Positions 1-8,122 of a DNA stretch of 37,336 nucleotides are shown here, in pieces. Under the pieces are notes generated by a model. It was given only the letters and a program-made list of their open reading frames with translations, made no database searches and was not told the DNA's origin. Numbering within the stretch: position 1 is the first letter of the stretch; each line of letters starts with the position of its first letter. The position numbers and the translations under genes were made by a program. Where the stretch lies: the NCBI GenBank assembly GCA_002437575.1, contig DJQK01000007.1, positions 1 to 37,336 on the forward strand, given 5' to 3'. This stretch comes from Clostridiales bacterium UBA6388 (GTDB lineage Bacteria > Bacillota > Clostridia > Oscillospirales > Oscillospiraceae).

Positions 1-290
1 AGCCAGCGGGCGTTGACATAGTACTGGCCGACGCGCTCGGCTTCTTCCTTGATGGCTTCCTGGGCCTGCTTCTTGGTGCCGACGAAGAGGATGGACTGGC
101 CGTTGGCCGCCAGCTCACGCACGAAGGAGTAAGCTTCTTCGAGCTTCTTGACCGTCTTCTGCAGGTCAATGATGTAGATACCGTTGCGCTCCGTGTAGAT
201 GTACGGGGCCATTTTGGGGTTCCAGCGGCGGGTCTGGTGGCCGAAATGGACGCCAGCTTCGAGCAGCTGCTTCATAGATACGACTGCCAT
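1..290 (-). CDS. rpsB: 30S ribosomal protein S2, N-terminal part (runs off window)
   Basis: Ribosomal protein S2 of the small subunit, needed for a functional 30S and for S1/mRNA docking where S1 exists. The leftward frame starts at an ATG at 288-290 and reads MAVVSMKQLLEAGVHFGH, followed by QTRRWNPKMAPYIYTERNG and IIDLQKTVKKLEEAY, all diagnostic S2 sequence. About 96 residues are present; the remaining ~140 lie beyond position 1. An AAAAGGAG ribosome binding site precedes the ATG. The gene is the first of its transcript, with its own strong promoter about 125 nt upstream and no other gene in between. In Firmicutes it is normally followed by tsf, which would be outside the window. Confidence 0.97.
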   Translation of the reverse strand, partial: MAVVSMKQLLEAGVHFGHQTRRWNPKMAPYIYTERNGIYIIDLQKTVKKLEEAYSFVRELAANGQSILFVGTKKQAQEAIKEEAERVGQYYVNARW

Positions 291-414
291 GTTTTTGTTC
301 TCCTTTTGTTTTTGACCTCCACCCGGTTTCACAGTCCCCACCCCGAGGGGCACGAGAGAACCGCACGGCCGGATGTGTGGTTTGATTTTTGCCGCGGTTT
401 TCCGCAGCCTGATA

Positions 415-443
415 ATTATACAAAAAAGGCCTTCCGATTGCAA
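415..443 (-). promoter_or_regulatory. SigA-type promoter of rpsB
   Basis: On the minus strand TTGCAA (438-443) is separated by 17 nt from TATAAT (415-420). The predicted start gives a leader of roughly 115 nt before the rpsB ATG, long enough for an autoregulatory structure, although no recognised leader motif was identified. Confidence 0.85.
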
Positions 444-496
444 GAGCTTTTTTCAAATTTTTTCTGCTTTTTTGCGGCTTTCTCCCATCTCACATC

Positions 497-784
497 TCAG
501 TTCTTGCAGAACAGCTTCTTTTTCCGTCTGGGCACGCGCCAGCTCGAGATCGGCCCGTCGACTAAGATCAGATCGTCCCCGATCCTTCGGATGCAGGGCC
601 ACGGAATGATATAGTCGCAGTTGCGCCCAAAAAGCCCCAGGAACCGGCAGGGCCCCGGGACCAAAACAGCCGTGACTCTGCCGGTGTCGGTGTCGAGGCA
701 CAGATCGTTCAGATACCCAAGCCGCGTGCCCTCGCAGACGTGGATGATCTCCTTGTTCCGCAATTCTGAAAACCGGCTGACCAT
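497..784 (-). CDS. ylmC: YlmC/YmxH family PRC-barrel protein
   Basis: A 95-residue protein of the YlmC/YmxH family, a small PRC-barrel fold found in spore-forming Firmicutes. The sequence opens MVSRFSELRNKEIIHVCEG and continues with GRVTAVLVPGP and the typical ending of IPWPCIRRIGDDLILVD. The second of two in-frame ATGs (782-784) is chosen because GGGAGG lies at a proper distance from it; the ATG at 788-790 is only one base from that site. It lies 53 nt downstream of sigG in the same direction, as in Bacillus where ylmC follows sigG. The molecular role is not established; association with sporulation is family knowledge and context. The C-terminus ends in a basic patch, VPRRKKKLFCKN. Confidence 0.88.
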   Translation of the reverse strand: MVSRFSELRNKEIIHVCEGTRLGYLNDLCLDTDTGRVTAVLVPGPCRFLGLFGRNCDYIIPWPCIRRIGDDLILVDGPISSWRVPRRKKKLFCKN

Positions 785-837
785 GCGCATCCCTCCCGCA
801 GATTTCGGTCTTCTACCCTATGCGCAAGGCGATCCGG

Positions 838-1623
838 TTATGACACGCTGATGGCCCGCCTGATGGTGCTCAGCGCATTTTTCTCGAGTCTTGATACCTG
901 CGCCTGCGAAATGCCGATGCTCGAGGCGACCTCCATCTGCGTCCGGCCGTCATAAAACCGCAGCGCCAGGATCCTTCTTTCCCGGTCAGAGAGCTTGCCC
1001 ATCGCCTGCCGCAGCGCAATGGAATCGAGCCACCTTTCGTCCGTATTCTTCGTGTCGCGCACCTGATCCATGACGGTCAGGGGATCTCCGCCGTCGGAAT
1101 AGACCGGCTCGTAGAGAGAAACCGGAGACGCGATCGCGTCCATCGCGCCCACGACCTCTTCCAGCGGCGCGTCCATCGCCTTCGCAATTTCCTCCATCGT
1201 CGGCTCTTTTCCGTTTTTCTCGAGCAGCGCCTGCTTGCACTGCAAGACCCGGTAGGCGGTGTCGCGCACGGAACGGCTGACGCGGATGGGGCTGTAGTCG
1301 CGCAGGTACCGGCGAAGCTCGCCCGCGATCATCGGAACGCCGTAGGTCGAAAAGCGCACCTGCTTCGACGTGTCGAAATTTGCGATGGCCTTTAATAGCC
1401 CGATGCACCCGACCTGAAACAGATCGTCCGGATTTTCCCCGCGCCCCAGAAAGCGCTGGATGACGGAAAGCACCAGCTTGAGATTGCCTTCGACAAGCTT
1501 CTGCCGCGCTTCCAGGTCTCCGGCCTGTGACCGCTCGATCAGACGCATCATCTCGTCGTTTGAAAGCGTCGTGAGTCTGGCCGTGTTGACGCCGCTGATC
1601 TCCACTTTTCCCTGCATACCCAT
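838..1623 (-). CDS. sigG: RNA polymerase sporulation-specific sigma factor SigG
   Basis: Late forespore sigma factor that directs transcription of SASP, GPR and germination genes. The 261-residue product begins MGMQGKVEISGVNTARL, close to Bacillus SigG, and keeps region 2 (NLKLVLSVIQRF, DDLFQVGCIGLLKAI, FSTYGVPMIAGELRRYLRD), region 3 and a region 4 helix-turn-helix (TQMEVASSIGISQAQVSRLE). The open frame extends upstream to 1719, but homology and the GGAGGA site support the ATG at 1621-1623; the ATG at 1615-1617 is an alternative with longer spacing. No spoIIGA or sigE precedes it, unlike Bacillus; instead gpr lies about 400 bp upstream. A forespore-type promoter candidate precedes it, consistent with SigF/SigG control. 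Very confident family call. Confidence 0.96.
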   Translation of the reverse strand: MGMQGKVEISGVNTARLTTLSNDEMMRLIERSQAGDLEARQKLVEGNLKLVLSVIQRFLGRGENPDDLFQVGCIGLLKAIANFDTSKQVRFSTYGVPMIAGELRRYLRDYSPIRVSRSVRDTAYRVLQCKQALLEKNGKEPTMEEIAKAMDAPLEEVVGAMDAIASPVSLYEPVYSDGGDPLTVMDQVRDTKNTDERWLDSIALRQAMGKLSDRERRILALRFYDGRTQMEVASSIGISQAQVSRLEKNALSTIRRAISVS

Positions 1624-1673
1624 GTTTCCTCCGTAAATTCTGTGTAAAACCCGGCGGGGGTCTATGTAAAAGG

Positions 1674-1702
1674 GAGTATTTCCCGGGGAAAGCGTTTGAT
1701 AC
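1674..1702 (-). promoter_or_regulatory. Candidate SigF/SigG-type promoter of sigG
   Basis: Minus strand GTATC (1698-1702), a 14-nt gap, then GGAAATACTC (1674-1683). The second element fits the forespore -10 pattern GGnrAnAnT, while the -35 has one mismatch and the spacing is one base short. Placed about 50 nt before the sigG start codon. Confidence 0.4.
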
Positions 1703-1719
1703 GGTCTTTGTTCCGACAA

Positions 1720-2025
1720 TTTCCGCGCTGCGCCTTGCCGGAGATTCGGAATTGTGCTGAAAATTTAACTTTCTAACATTTTTTTAGCCAAATAAGTTGA
1801 CAATAACGCGGTTGCGCCGTCGACGTAATTTTGACTTCCGTTACCGCTTTGTAACTTTTTCGGAGCAAATGGCTGTGCATTGTGCCTGTGCAAAACAATG
1901 TGGAAATGTGGATTTCTCCTTGCGCGGCAAAGTTTTTCACATTGTCCACATTTTTGTCCACAGGAACTTTTTGCGCGAATTTCCGCTGAATGGGCATAAT
2001 TTTGTTTACATAACAGTGCCGAACA
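1720..2025. other. Intergenic region with clustered DnaA-box-like sequences
   Basis: Gene-free stretch between sigG and the 3' end of gpr, AT-richer than its surroundings. It holds four 9-mers related to the DnaA box TTATNCACA. TTGTCCACA occurs at 1942-1950 and 1954-1962 on the plus strand. ATTTCCACA and AAATCCACA occur on the minus strand at 1899-1907 and 1907-1915. An inverted repeat GCATAAT/ATTATGC lies near 1994-2030, just past the gpr stop, and may be a weak terminator stem. The open frame at 1773-1997 has no recognisable protein character. Confidence 0.4.
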
Positions 2026-2880
2026 TTATGCCAGAAAACCGGCCATATCCTTCGCCGACAGCCCGCCGTGCAGCGCCATGCTCACCCCGAAGCCTGCGAC
2101 GCGGGAAAGCCCCCGCACCCGCTCGTCAACGTCCCGCGGCGTCACGATGAGCCCCGAAAGGCCCGAAAGCTCCCGCCCCGCAAGCGCTTCAGCGTCCATG
2201 AGCGTGGGCGCTCCGACGGCGAGAACGGGCGTTTTTAAGGACGCTTTCGTAAATGCCGCGCGGCGGTTCCCGAGGCCCGAGCCGGGCGCGATGCCGGCGT
2301 CTGTCAATTGGATAGTCCTACAAAGTCTCTCCGGCTCCATCGCGGCCAGCGCGTCGAAGGCGATCACCGCCTCCGGCTTTACCTCCCGCGCCACGGCCCG
2401 CACCTGCTCCAGAGCCTCCATCCCGCTCGTGCCCAGAACGCCGGGCTTCAGCGCACAGACGCTGCAAAAGCCGGAAAAGGCCGCCGGGTCAAAGCGTTTC
2501 AAATGCCGCGTCACAAGCAAATTCTCCAAAACCCGCGGCCCGAACGCGTCGGCCGACAATGCGTCATTTCCCAGCCCCGCGCAAAGTGCGCTCGATATCC
2601 TTCCCAAAAGCGCCCGCGCCTCCTTTGCGACCGCCTCGGCCGCCTCCTCAAAGCTTCCGGGCTCCCTTCTTGCAAATGCCCGCAGCTCGAGCGTCACGTA
2701 CCGCCCCTTCGGCTTTCCGAGCGCCGCCTCTCCCCGCGCATCTAAAATTTCCACGCGCGTGATATGCACCCCGCCCCGGTCTTCCTCGCCTGCGATCACG
2801 CCCGGAAGCTCCGTGGTCTCACCAGCGTCGCGCCTCCATAGGGCGTAGCTTTCCATCGCAAGGTCTGTTCTTGCGTTCAT
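2026..2880 (-). CDS. gpr: Spore germination protease GPR
   Basis: GPR is made as a zymogen in the forespore, self-processes, and degrades SASPs during germination (aspartic-type endopeptidase, family A25). The 284-residue product starts MNARTDLAMESYALW, matching the RTDLAxE region at the propeptide end. It carries LGNDALSADAFGPRVLENLL, VTRHL, KPGVLGTSGMEALEQV, VIAFDALAA, TIQLTDAGIAPGSGLGNRR and VGAPTLMDAEAL, all GPR signatures. Length is shorter than Bacillus GPR (about 370) because the C-terminal region is compact. The start ATG at 2878-2880 has a GAGGTG site. A SASP substrate gene lies in the same window at 22719. A forespore promoter lies immediately upstream. Confidence 0.95.
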   Translation of the reverse strand: MNARTDLAMESYALWRRDAGETTELPGVIAGEEDRGGVHITRVEILDARGEAALGKPKGRYVTLELRAFARREPGSFEEAAEAVAKEARALLGRISSALCAGLGNDALSADAFGPRVLENLLVTRHLKRFDPAAFSGFCSVCALKPGVLGTSGMEALEQVRAVAREVKPEAVIAFDALAAMEPERLCRTIQLTDAGIAPGSGLGNRRAAFTKASLKTPVLAVGAPTLMDAEALAGRELSGLSGLIVTPRDVDERVRGLSRVAGFGVSMALHGGLSAKDMAGFLA

Positions 2881-2896
2881 AGCACCACCTCGCGCC

Positions 2897-2926
2897 TATT
2901 TTTTCCGCGGCCGCCGGCGCGTATGC
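2897..2926 (-). promoter_or_regulatory. SigF/SigG-type promoter of gpr
   Basis: Minus strand GCATA (2922-2926), exactly 15 nt, then GGAAAAAATA (2897-2906). This fits the published SigF form GywTA-N15-GGnrAnAnTw at every defined position. It lies directly before gpr, which is forespore-transcribed in Bacillus. Confidence 0.75.
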
Positions 2927-2958
2927 GAATTTTTTTGAAAAAAAAGAAAAATTAGCTA

Positions 2959-2987
2959 TTGATTTCTTGGCGCTTCGCCGCTATAAT
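2959..2987 (+). promoter_or_regulatory. SigA-type promoter of rpsT
   Basis: TTGATT (2959-2964), a 17-nt spacer, then TATAAT (2982-2987). It is divergent from the gpr promoter, giving a leader of about 55 nt before rpsT. Confidence 0.85.
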
Positions 2988-3048
2988 GTATTTCTGCATG
3001 AAACGGATTATTTGTTTCGGTATTAACGCTATTGGAGGAGGTGTAGTC

Positions 3049-3312
3049 ATGCCCAACATTAAGTCTGCCAAGAAGAGAGTTCTGGTGTCCAAAGTCAACA
3101 ACGAACGCAACAAGATGGAAAAGTCCGCGCTCAAGACCACGCTGAAGAAGTTCGACGCCGCTGTTGCCGAAGGCAACCGTGAGCAGGCCGATAGCGCTTA
3201 CAAAGCTGCCGTGAAGTCCATCGATCAGGCTGTCAACAAGGGTATTCTTCATAAGAATACCGCTGCCCGCAAGAAGAGCAGCATTACCCTGAAGATGAAC
3301 GAGCGCGCCTGA
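3049..3312 (+). CDS. rpsT: 30S ribosomal protein S20
   Basis: S20 binds 16S rRNA early in 30S assembly. The 87-residue product begins MPNIKSAKKRVLVSKVNNER and is lysine- and alanine-rich throughout, with the typical AVKSIDQAVNKGILHKNTAARKK stretch near its end. The ATG at 3049 follows a strong GGAGGAGGTG site. It is monocistronic, flanked by its own promoter and terminator. It lies divergent from gpr, a common arrangement in spore formers where gpr and rpsT are neighbours. Confidence 0.97.
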   Translation: MPNIKSAKKRVLVSKVNNERNKMEKSALKTTLKKFDAAVAEGNREQADSAYKAAVKSIDQAVNKGILHKNTAARKKSSITLKMNERA

Positions 3313-3327
3313 TTTTTGCCGAATAGA

Positions 3328-3359
3328 AACCCTCTGAAGCTTGCTTCGGAGGGTTTTTT
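3328..3359 (+). terminator. Rho-independent terminator of rpsT
   Basis: AACCCTCTGAAGC (3328-3340) pairs with GCTTCGGAGGGTT (3343-3355) across a TT turn, with one G-T pair, and is followed by a T6 tract. Confidence 0.9.
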
Positions 3360-3366
3360 CGTTGAT

Positions 3367-3543
3367 CAGGGAAAAACAGGTTTTTCCCTGAAAAGGCTGC
3401 GTCTCGACTGCGCGCAAGCTTTTTGCACTTCGCGCAAAAAGCTCACACTTGCGAGACGAGCAGTATTTTTCCGGTCGGCAGAGCCGCCGGATAAAATGAA
3501 TTTCCATTTTATTTCGCGTCTGCGGACGCGAAACTCTGCGAGG
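3367..3543 (+). repeat. Structured intergenic repeat, copy A
   Basis: Six-hairpin element between the rpsT terminator and the recG promoter. In order: hairpin 1 CAGGGAAAAA/TTTTTCCCTG (3367-3390); linker AAAAGGCTG; a closing stem CGTCTCG (3400-3406) with CGAGACG (3452-3458). The stem encloses the conserved ACTGCGCGC, hairpin 3 AGCTTTTTGC/GCAAAAAGCT (3417-3443) and the conserved CACACTTG. After it come hairpin 4 CCGGTCGGC/GCCGCCGG (3471-3490), hairpin 5 ATAAAATG/CATTTTAT (3491-3512), hairpin 6 TTCGCGTC/GACGCGAA (3513-3532), and the end sequence ACTCTGCGAGG. Related copies are at 11846, 24470 and 7933. No protein is encoded. Family not recognised; could be a MITE-like element or a structured RNA. 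Confidence 0.85.
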
Positions 3544-3548
3544 CCGGG

Positions 3549-3577
3549 TTGATGAATCGTACAGTGCACGCTATACT
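3549..3577 (+). promoter_or_regulatory. SigA-type promoter of recG
   Basis: TTGATG (3549-3554), a 17-nt spacer, then TATACT (3572-3577). It begins only a few bases after the end of repeat copy A. Confidence 0.75.
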
Positions 3578-3608
3578 ATAGTAAAAAAGTAGGATGGGAG
3601 GTGGACAG

Positions 3609-5654
3609 ATGGATCTTTTTTCTCCGGTGACGGAGCTGCGGGGCGTCGGTGCGGCGCGGCAGAAGCAGCTGTCTAAACTGCACATTGAAACGCTTTACGA
3701 TCTCATCGCCTTTTTTCCCCGCGCCTATGAAGACCGGACGAAGCTTTTAAGCGTCGCGGAGCTCGAGCCCGGCAAGCCCGCCTGTTTTGAAGCGATGGTC
3801 ATCTCCAGGCCGCAGCTTTCGCGTGTGCGACGCGGCATGGAGCTTGTAAAGCTGCGCGTCGCGGACGAAACAGGCCGCGTCGACCTCGTCTTTTTTAACC
3901 AGCCGTATGTCAAAGACCAGCTCCAGTACGGCGAAACGTACCGCTTTTACGGTGAAGTAAAAGACGGTTACGGCTATCAGATGCAGAACCCCGCCTTTGA
4001 GCCGCTGGACAAGGCCGGCGTCGTTACCGGCCGCATCGTGCCGGTCTATCCCTTAACGGCCGGTGTTTCGAATAAGCTTCTGGGCGCGTGCGTCCGGCAG
4101 GCGCTGGAGGCCTGCATCGATTCTCTTCCGGACATTCTGCCGCAGCCGGTGCAGGAGCGCTTCTGCTTGTGCACGGCCCGCTTCGCCTATGAGACGGTGC
4201 ACGCGCCTGCGTCGTTTGCCGATCTGGAACAGGCGCGCAGGCGGCTCGTGTTTGAAGAATTTTTCGTCTTTGCCGCAGGGCTCTCCTGCATCCGCACGCG
4301 GCGCGAGCAGTATCACGTTTCCCCCATGGACACGCGGTGCATGGAAGGCTTTTACCGGCTTCTTCCCTTCCGGCTGACGGGTTCGCAGCACGCGGCCATC
4401 GACGATATCCTGCGCGATCTGCAAAAACAGCACCCCATGAACCGCCTTGTGCAGGGAGACGTTGGCAGCGGCAAGACGATGGTCGCGGCGGCGGCGCTTT
4501 TCTGCGCGGTGCAAAATGGCCATCAGGCCGCGCTCATGGCCCCGACGGAAATTCTGGCCGAGCAGCACGCGCAGTCGCTCTCCAAACTTTTTTCCCCGCT
4601 CGGTTTGGAAATTACGCTCCTGACCGGCTCTTTGACCGCCGCGCAAAAACGCACGCGCAAGCAGGAAATTTCGGACGGCAAAGCGCAGATCATCATCGGC
4701 ACGCACGCGCTTTTTTCGCAGGACGTTTCGTTTTCCGATCTGTCTCTTGTCGTCTGCGATGAGCAGCACCGCTTCGGCGTGGCGCAAAGAGCCGCGCTGT
4801 CACAAAAGGGGCAAAGCCCGCACCTGCTCGTCATGTCCGCAACGCCCATTCCGCGGACGCTCAGTCTGATCGCCTACGGAGATTTGGACGTTTCCGTCAT
4901 TTCCGAGCTCCCGCCGGGCCGTCTCCCGGTCGAAACGTTTTTAATTGGTGAAGACAAGCGCTCCCGCCTCAACGGCTTTATCGAAAAGCAGTGCGCAGCC
5001 GGGCATCAGGTCTATATCGTCTGCCCCGCCGTCGAAGATCCCGAGCTGGAAAGCCTCAAATCCGCCGAAAGCTGGGCGCTGGCCTTACAGCAGGTCGTCT
5101 TCCCGCACCGGCGCGTGGGGCTTCTGCACGGAAAAATGAAGCAGGCAGAAAAGGACGCGGCGCTCGGCGCGTTTGCAAAAGGCGAAACGGATATTCTGGT
5201 CGCCACAACGGTCGTGGAGGTGGGCGTCGACGTACCGAACGCGACGCTCATGGTGATCGAAAACGCCGACCGGTTCGGTCTTTCGCAGCTGCACCAGCTG
5301 CGCGGCCGCGTCGGGCGAGGCTCTGCGCAGTCTTACTGCGTGCTCGTCTCCGGAAATCGGAACGAACAGACCAGAAAGCGCCTCAAGGCCCTGTGCGCCA
5401 CGACCGACGGCTTCAAGATCGCAGAAGAAGACCTTGCCCTGCGCGGTCCCGGCGATTTTCTCGGCCAGCGGCAGCACGGACTTCCTCTATTCAAGGTCGC
5501 CGATCTTCAGATGGATGTGCAGACGCTTTTAGAGGCCCAGCAGGCCGCCGGTGAAGCGATCACCGGCCCCGAGGTCCTGGACCGGCCCGAGTACGCCCCC
5601 CTTCGCAAACGCGTCGAAGCGCTCTTCGCGCAGAGCAGCCTTACGCTCAACTGA
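3609..5654 (+). CDS. recG: ATP-dependent DNA helicase RecG
   Basis: Branch-migration helicase acting on stalled forks and Holliday junctions. The 681-residue product has the N-terminal wedge/OB domain (start MDLFSPVTELRGVGAARQKQ). The helicase core follows: Walker A GDVGSGKT at about 283-290, DEQHRFGV from residue 384, MSATPIPRTL, and motif VI within LHQLRGRVGRG. The C-terminal LRGPGDFLGQRQHGLP is typical of RecG. ATG 3609 is chosen because GGGAGGTG lies six bases upstream; an in-frame ATG at 3594 lacks a site. Length equals the usual RecG length. In many Firmicutes recG neighbours fakA; here fakA lies 4.5 kb downstream. Confidence 0.97.
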   Translation: MDLFSPVTELRGVGAARQKQLSKLHIETLYDLIAFFPRAYEDRTKLLSVAELEPGKPACFEAMVISRPQLSRVRRGMELVKLRVADETGRVDLVFFNQPYVKDQLQYGETYRFYGEVKDGYGYQMQNPAFEPLDKAGVVTGRIVPVYPLTAGVSNKLLGACVRQALEACIDSLPDILPQPVQERFCLCTARFAYETVHAPASFADLEQARRRLVFEEFFVFAAGLSCIRTRREQYHVSPMDTRCMEGFYRLLPFRLTGSQHAAIDDILRDLQKQHPMNRLVQGDVGSGKTMVAAAALFCAVQNGHQAALMAPTEILAEQHAQSLSKLFSPLGLEITLLTGSLTAAQKRTRKQEISDGKAQIIIGTHALFSQDVSFSDLSLVVCDEQHRFGVAQRAALSQKGQSPHLLVMSATPIPRTLSLIAYGDLDVSVISELPPGRLPVETFLIGEDKRSRLNGFIEKQCAAGHQVYIVCPAVEDPELESLKSAESWALALQQVVFPHRRVGLLHGKMKQAEKDAALGAFAKGETDILVATTVVEVGVDVPNATLMVIENADRFGLSQLHQLRGRVGRGSAQSYCVLVSGNRNEQTRKRLKALCATTDGFKIAEEDLALRGPGDFLGQRQHGLPLFKVADLQMDVQTLLEAQQAAGEAITGPEVLDRPEYAPLRKRVEALFAQSSLTLN

Positions 5655-5664
5655 AAAAACACTG

Positions 5665-5702
5665 GCGCCGCAGATCGTCCATGCACGCTCTGCGGCGCTT
5701 TT
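5665..5702 (+). terminator. Rho-independent terminator of recG
   Basis: GCGCCGCAGA (5665-5674) pairs with TCTGCGGCGC (5689-5698), followed by TTTT. It starts about 10 bases past the recG stop codon. Confidence 0.85.
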
Positions 5703-5744
5703 GCATATCCTATCGGTAGAATTTTGGAAAGCGAGGATTTTTCT

Positions 5745-6287
5745 ATGGCGGTACGGCGGTATTTTCTCGGCGCGAACACATCGGAGGGGTTCGTGTCTCT
5801 CTACAAGGATTTCTGCACGCCGGAAAGCGGCAATTTTTTATACGTCATCAAAGGCGGGCCCGGCTGCGGCAAGTCGAGCTTCATGAAAAGGATCGGGAAG
5901 GCCGCGGAGGACGCGGGGCTGGACGTGGAGTACGTGCTGTGCTCGGCAGACCCCGAGTCTCTGGACGGCGTCTTGGTTCCCGCTTGGCACACCGGCTATG
6001 TCGACGGCACGAGCCCGCATGGGATGGACGTTTCGCTTCCGGCGGCCGCGGGCGCGTATCTCGATCTGGGCGCGTTTTACGATGTGAAGGCCTTGAAGCC
6101 CAAGCGCGAGCTTCTTGCCGGGCTCACGGAAAAATGCCGCGCGTGCTATGCCGGAGCCTACGAGGCGCTGCACGAGGCAAAGCGGCTGCACGACGAAATA
6201 GAGGCCGTTTACAATCCCCATGTGGATTTTGACGGTGTTTACACGCTGGCGAAGGAGCATATTTTACGCCTGCAAACGGAAATTTGA
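5745..6287 (+). pseudogene. Truncated P-loop ATPase (PRK06851-like), N-terminal half
   Basis: A 180-residue frame starting MAVRRYFLGANTSEGFVSL with a Walker A motif GGPGCGKSS near residue 40. It resembles the N-terminal half of an uncharacterised Firmicutes ATPase family (annotated as PRK06851-like), whose full-length members, as I recall them, are about twice this size with a second nucleotide-binding half. Here the frame stops abruptly after KEHILRLQTEI, and the gpmI promoter begins within five bases of the stop, suggesting a deletion that fused the remnant to gpmI. The ATG at 5745 is preceded by a weak GCGAGG site; TTG 5724 is less likely. No convincing promoter was seen. It could still be a functional short protein, but truncation is the simpler reading. 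Confidence 0.6.
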
Positions 6288-6289
6288 CG

Positions 6290-6318
6290 TTGTAAACCGG
6301 AACGAAATGATGTAAAAT
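6290..6318 (+). promoter_or_regulatory. Promoter of gpmI
   Basis: TTGTAA (6290-6295), a 17-nt spacer, then TAAAAT (6313-6318). It abuts the stop codon of the truncated ATPase. Confidence 0.65.
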
Positions 6319-6359
6319 AGGCACGAATAAACGAAAACCCAAACATGGAGGCTATACAA

Positions 6360-7928
<1,569 letters not shown>

Positions 7929-7932
7929 ATTA

Positions 7933-8002
7933 TTGGGAAAAAGCGGGGCTTTTTCCCAAAAGGATGCGCCCCGACTGCGGACGCGAAACTCTACGAGGTT
8001 TA
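7933..8002 (+). repeat. Structured intergenic repeat, copy D (internally deleted)
   Basis: Right after gpmI. Hairpin 1 is intact (TTGGGAAAAAGC/GCTTTTTCCCAA, 7933-7959). It is followed by the family linker AAAAGGATG, the 5' strand of the closing stem CGCCCCG and ACTGC, which then jumps directly to GGACGCGAAACTCTACGAGG, the 3' end of the family. The break lies at a CTGCG shared by the two junction points in full copies, so the middle of the element appears to have been lost by short-repeat recombination. Confidence 0.75.
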
Positions 8003-8010
8003 TATGGTGA

Positions 8011-8044
8011 AACCGCCGTGAGAAACGTTCTCGCGGCGGTTTTT
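8011..8044 (+). terminator. Rho-independent terminator
   Basis: AACCGCCGTGAGAA (8011-8024) pairs with TTCTCGCGGCGGTT (8028-8041), one mismatch, followed by a T run. It probably ends the gpmI transcript. Confidence 0.8.
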
Positions 8045-8056
8045 CTGCGGTTTTCA

Positions 8057-8085
8057 TTGCATTATTGGATAAAATCTGCTATACT
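8057..8085 (+). promoter_or_regulatory. Promoter of the 8123 lipoprotein gene
   Basis: TTGCAT (8057-8062), a 17-nt spacer, then TATACT (8080-8085). A GGAAGGAGG site follows at 8103-8111. Confidence 0.75.
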
Positions 8086-8122
8086 GGAAGTGATTTTTGA
8101 CCGGAAGGAGGCTTTCCATGCC

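Noticed and set aside
1773..1997. 74-residue open frame upstream of sigG
   Set aside because: No ribosome site, AT-rich mixed composition, and it overlaps the DnaA-box-like cluster; more likely non-coding.
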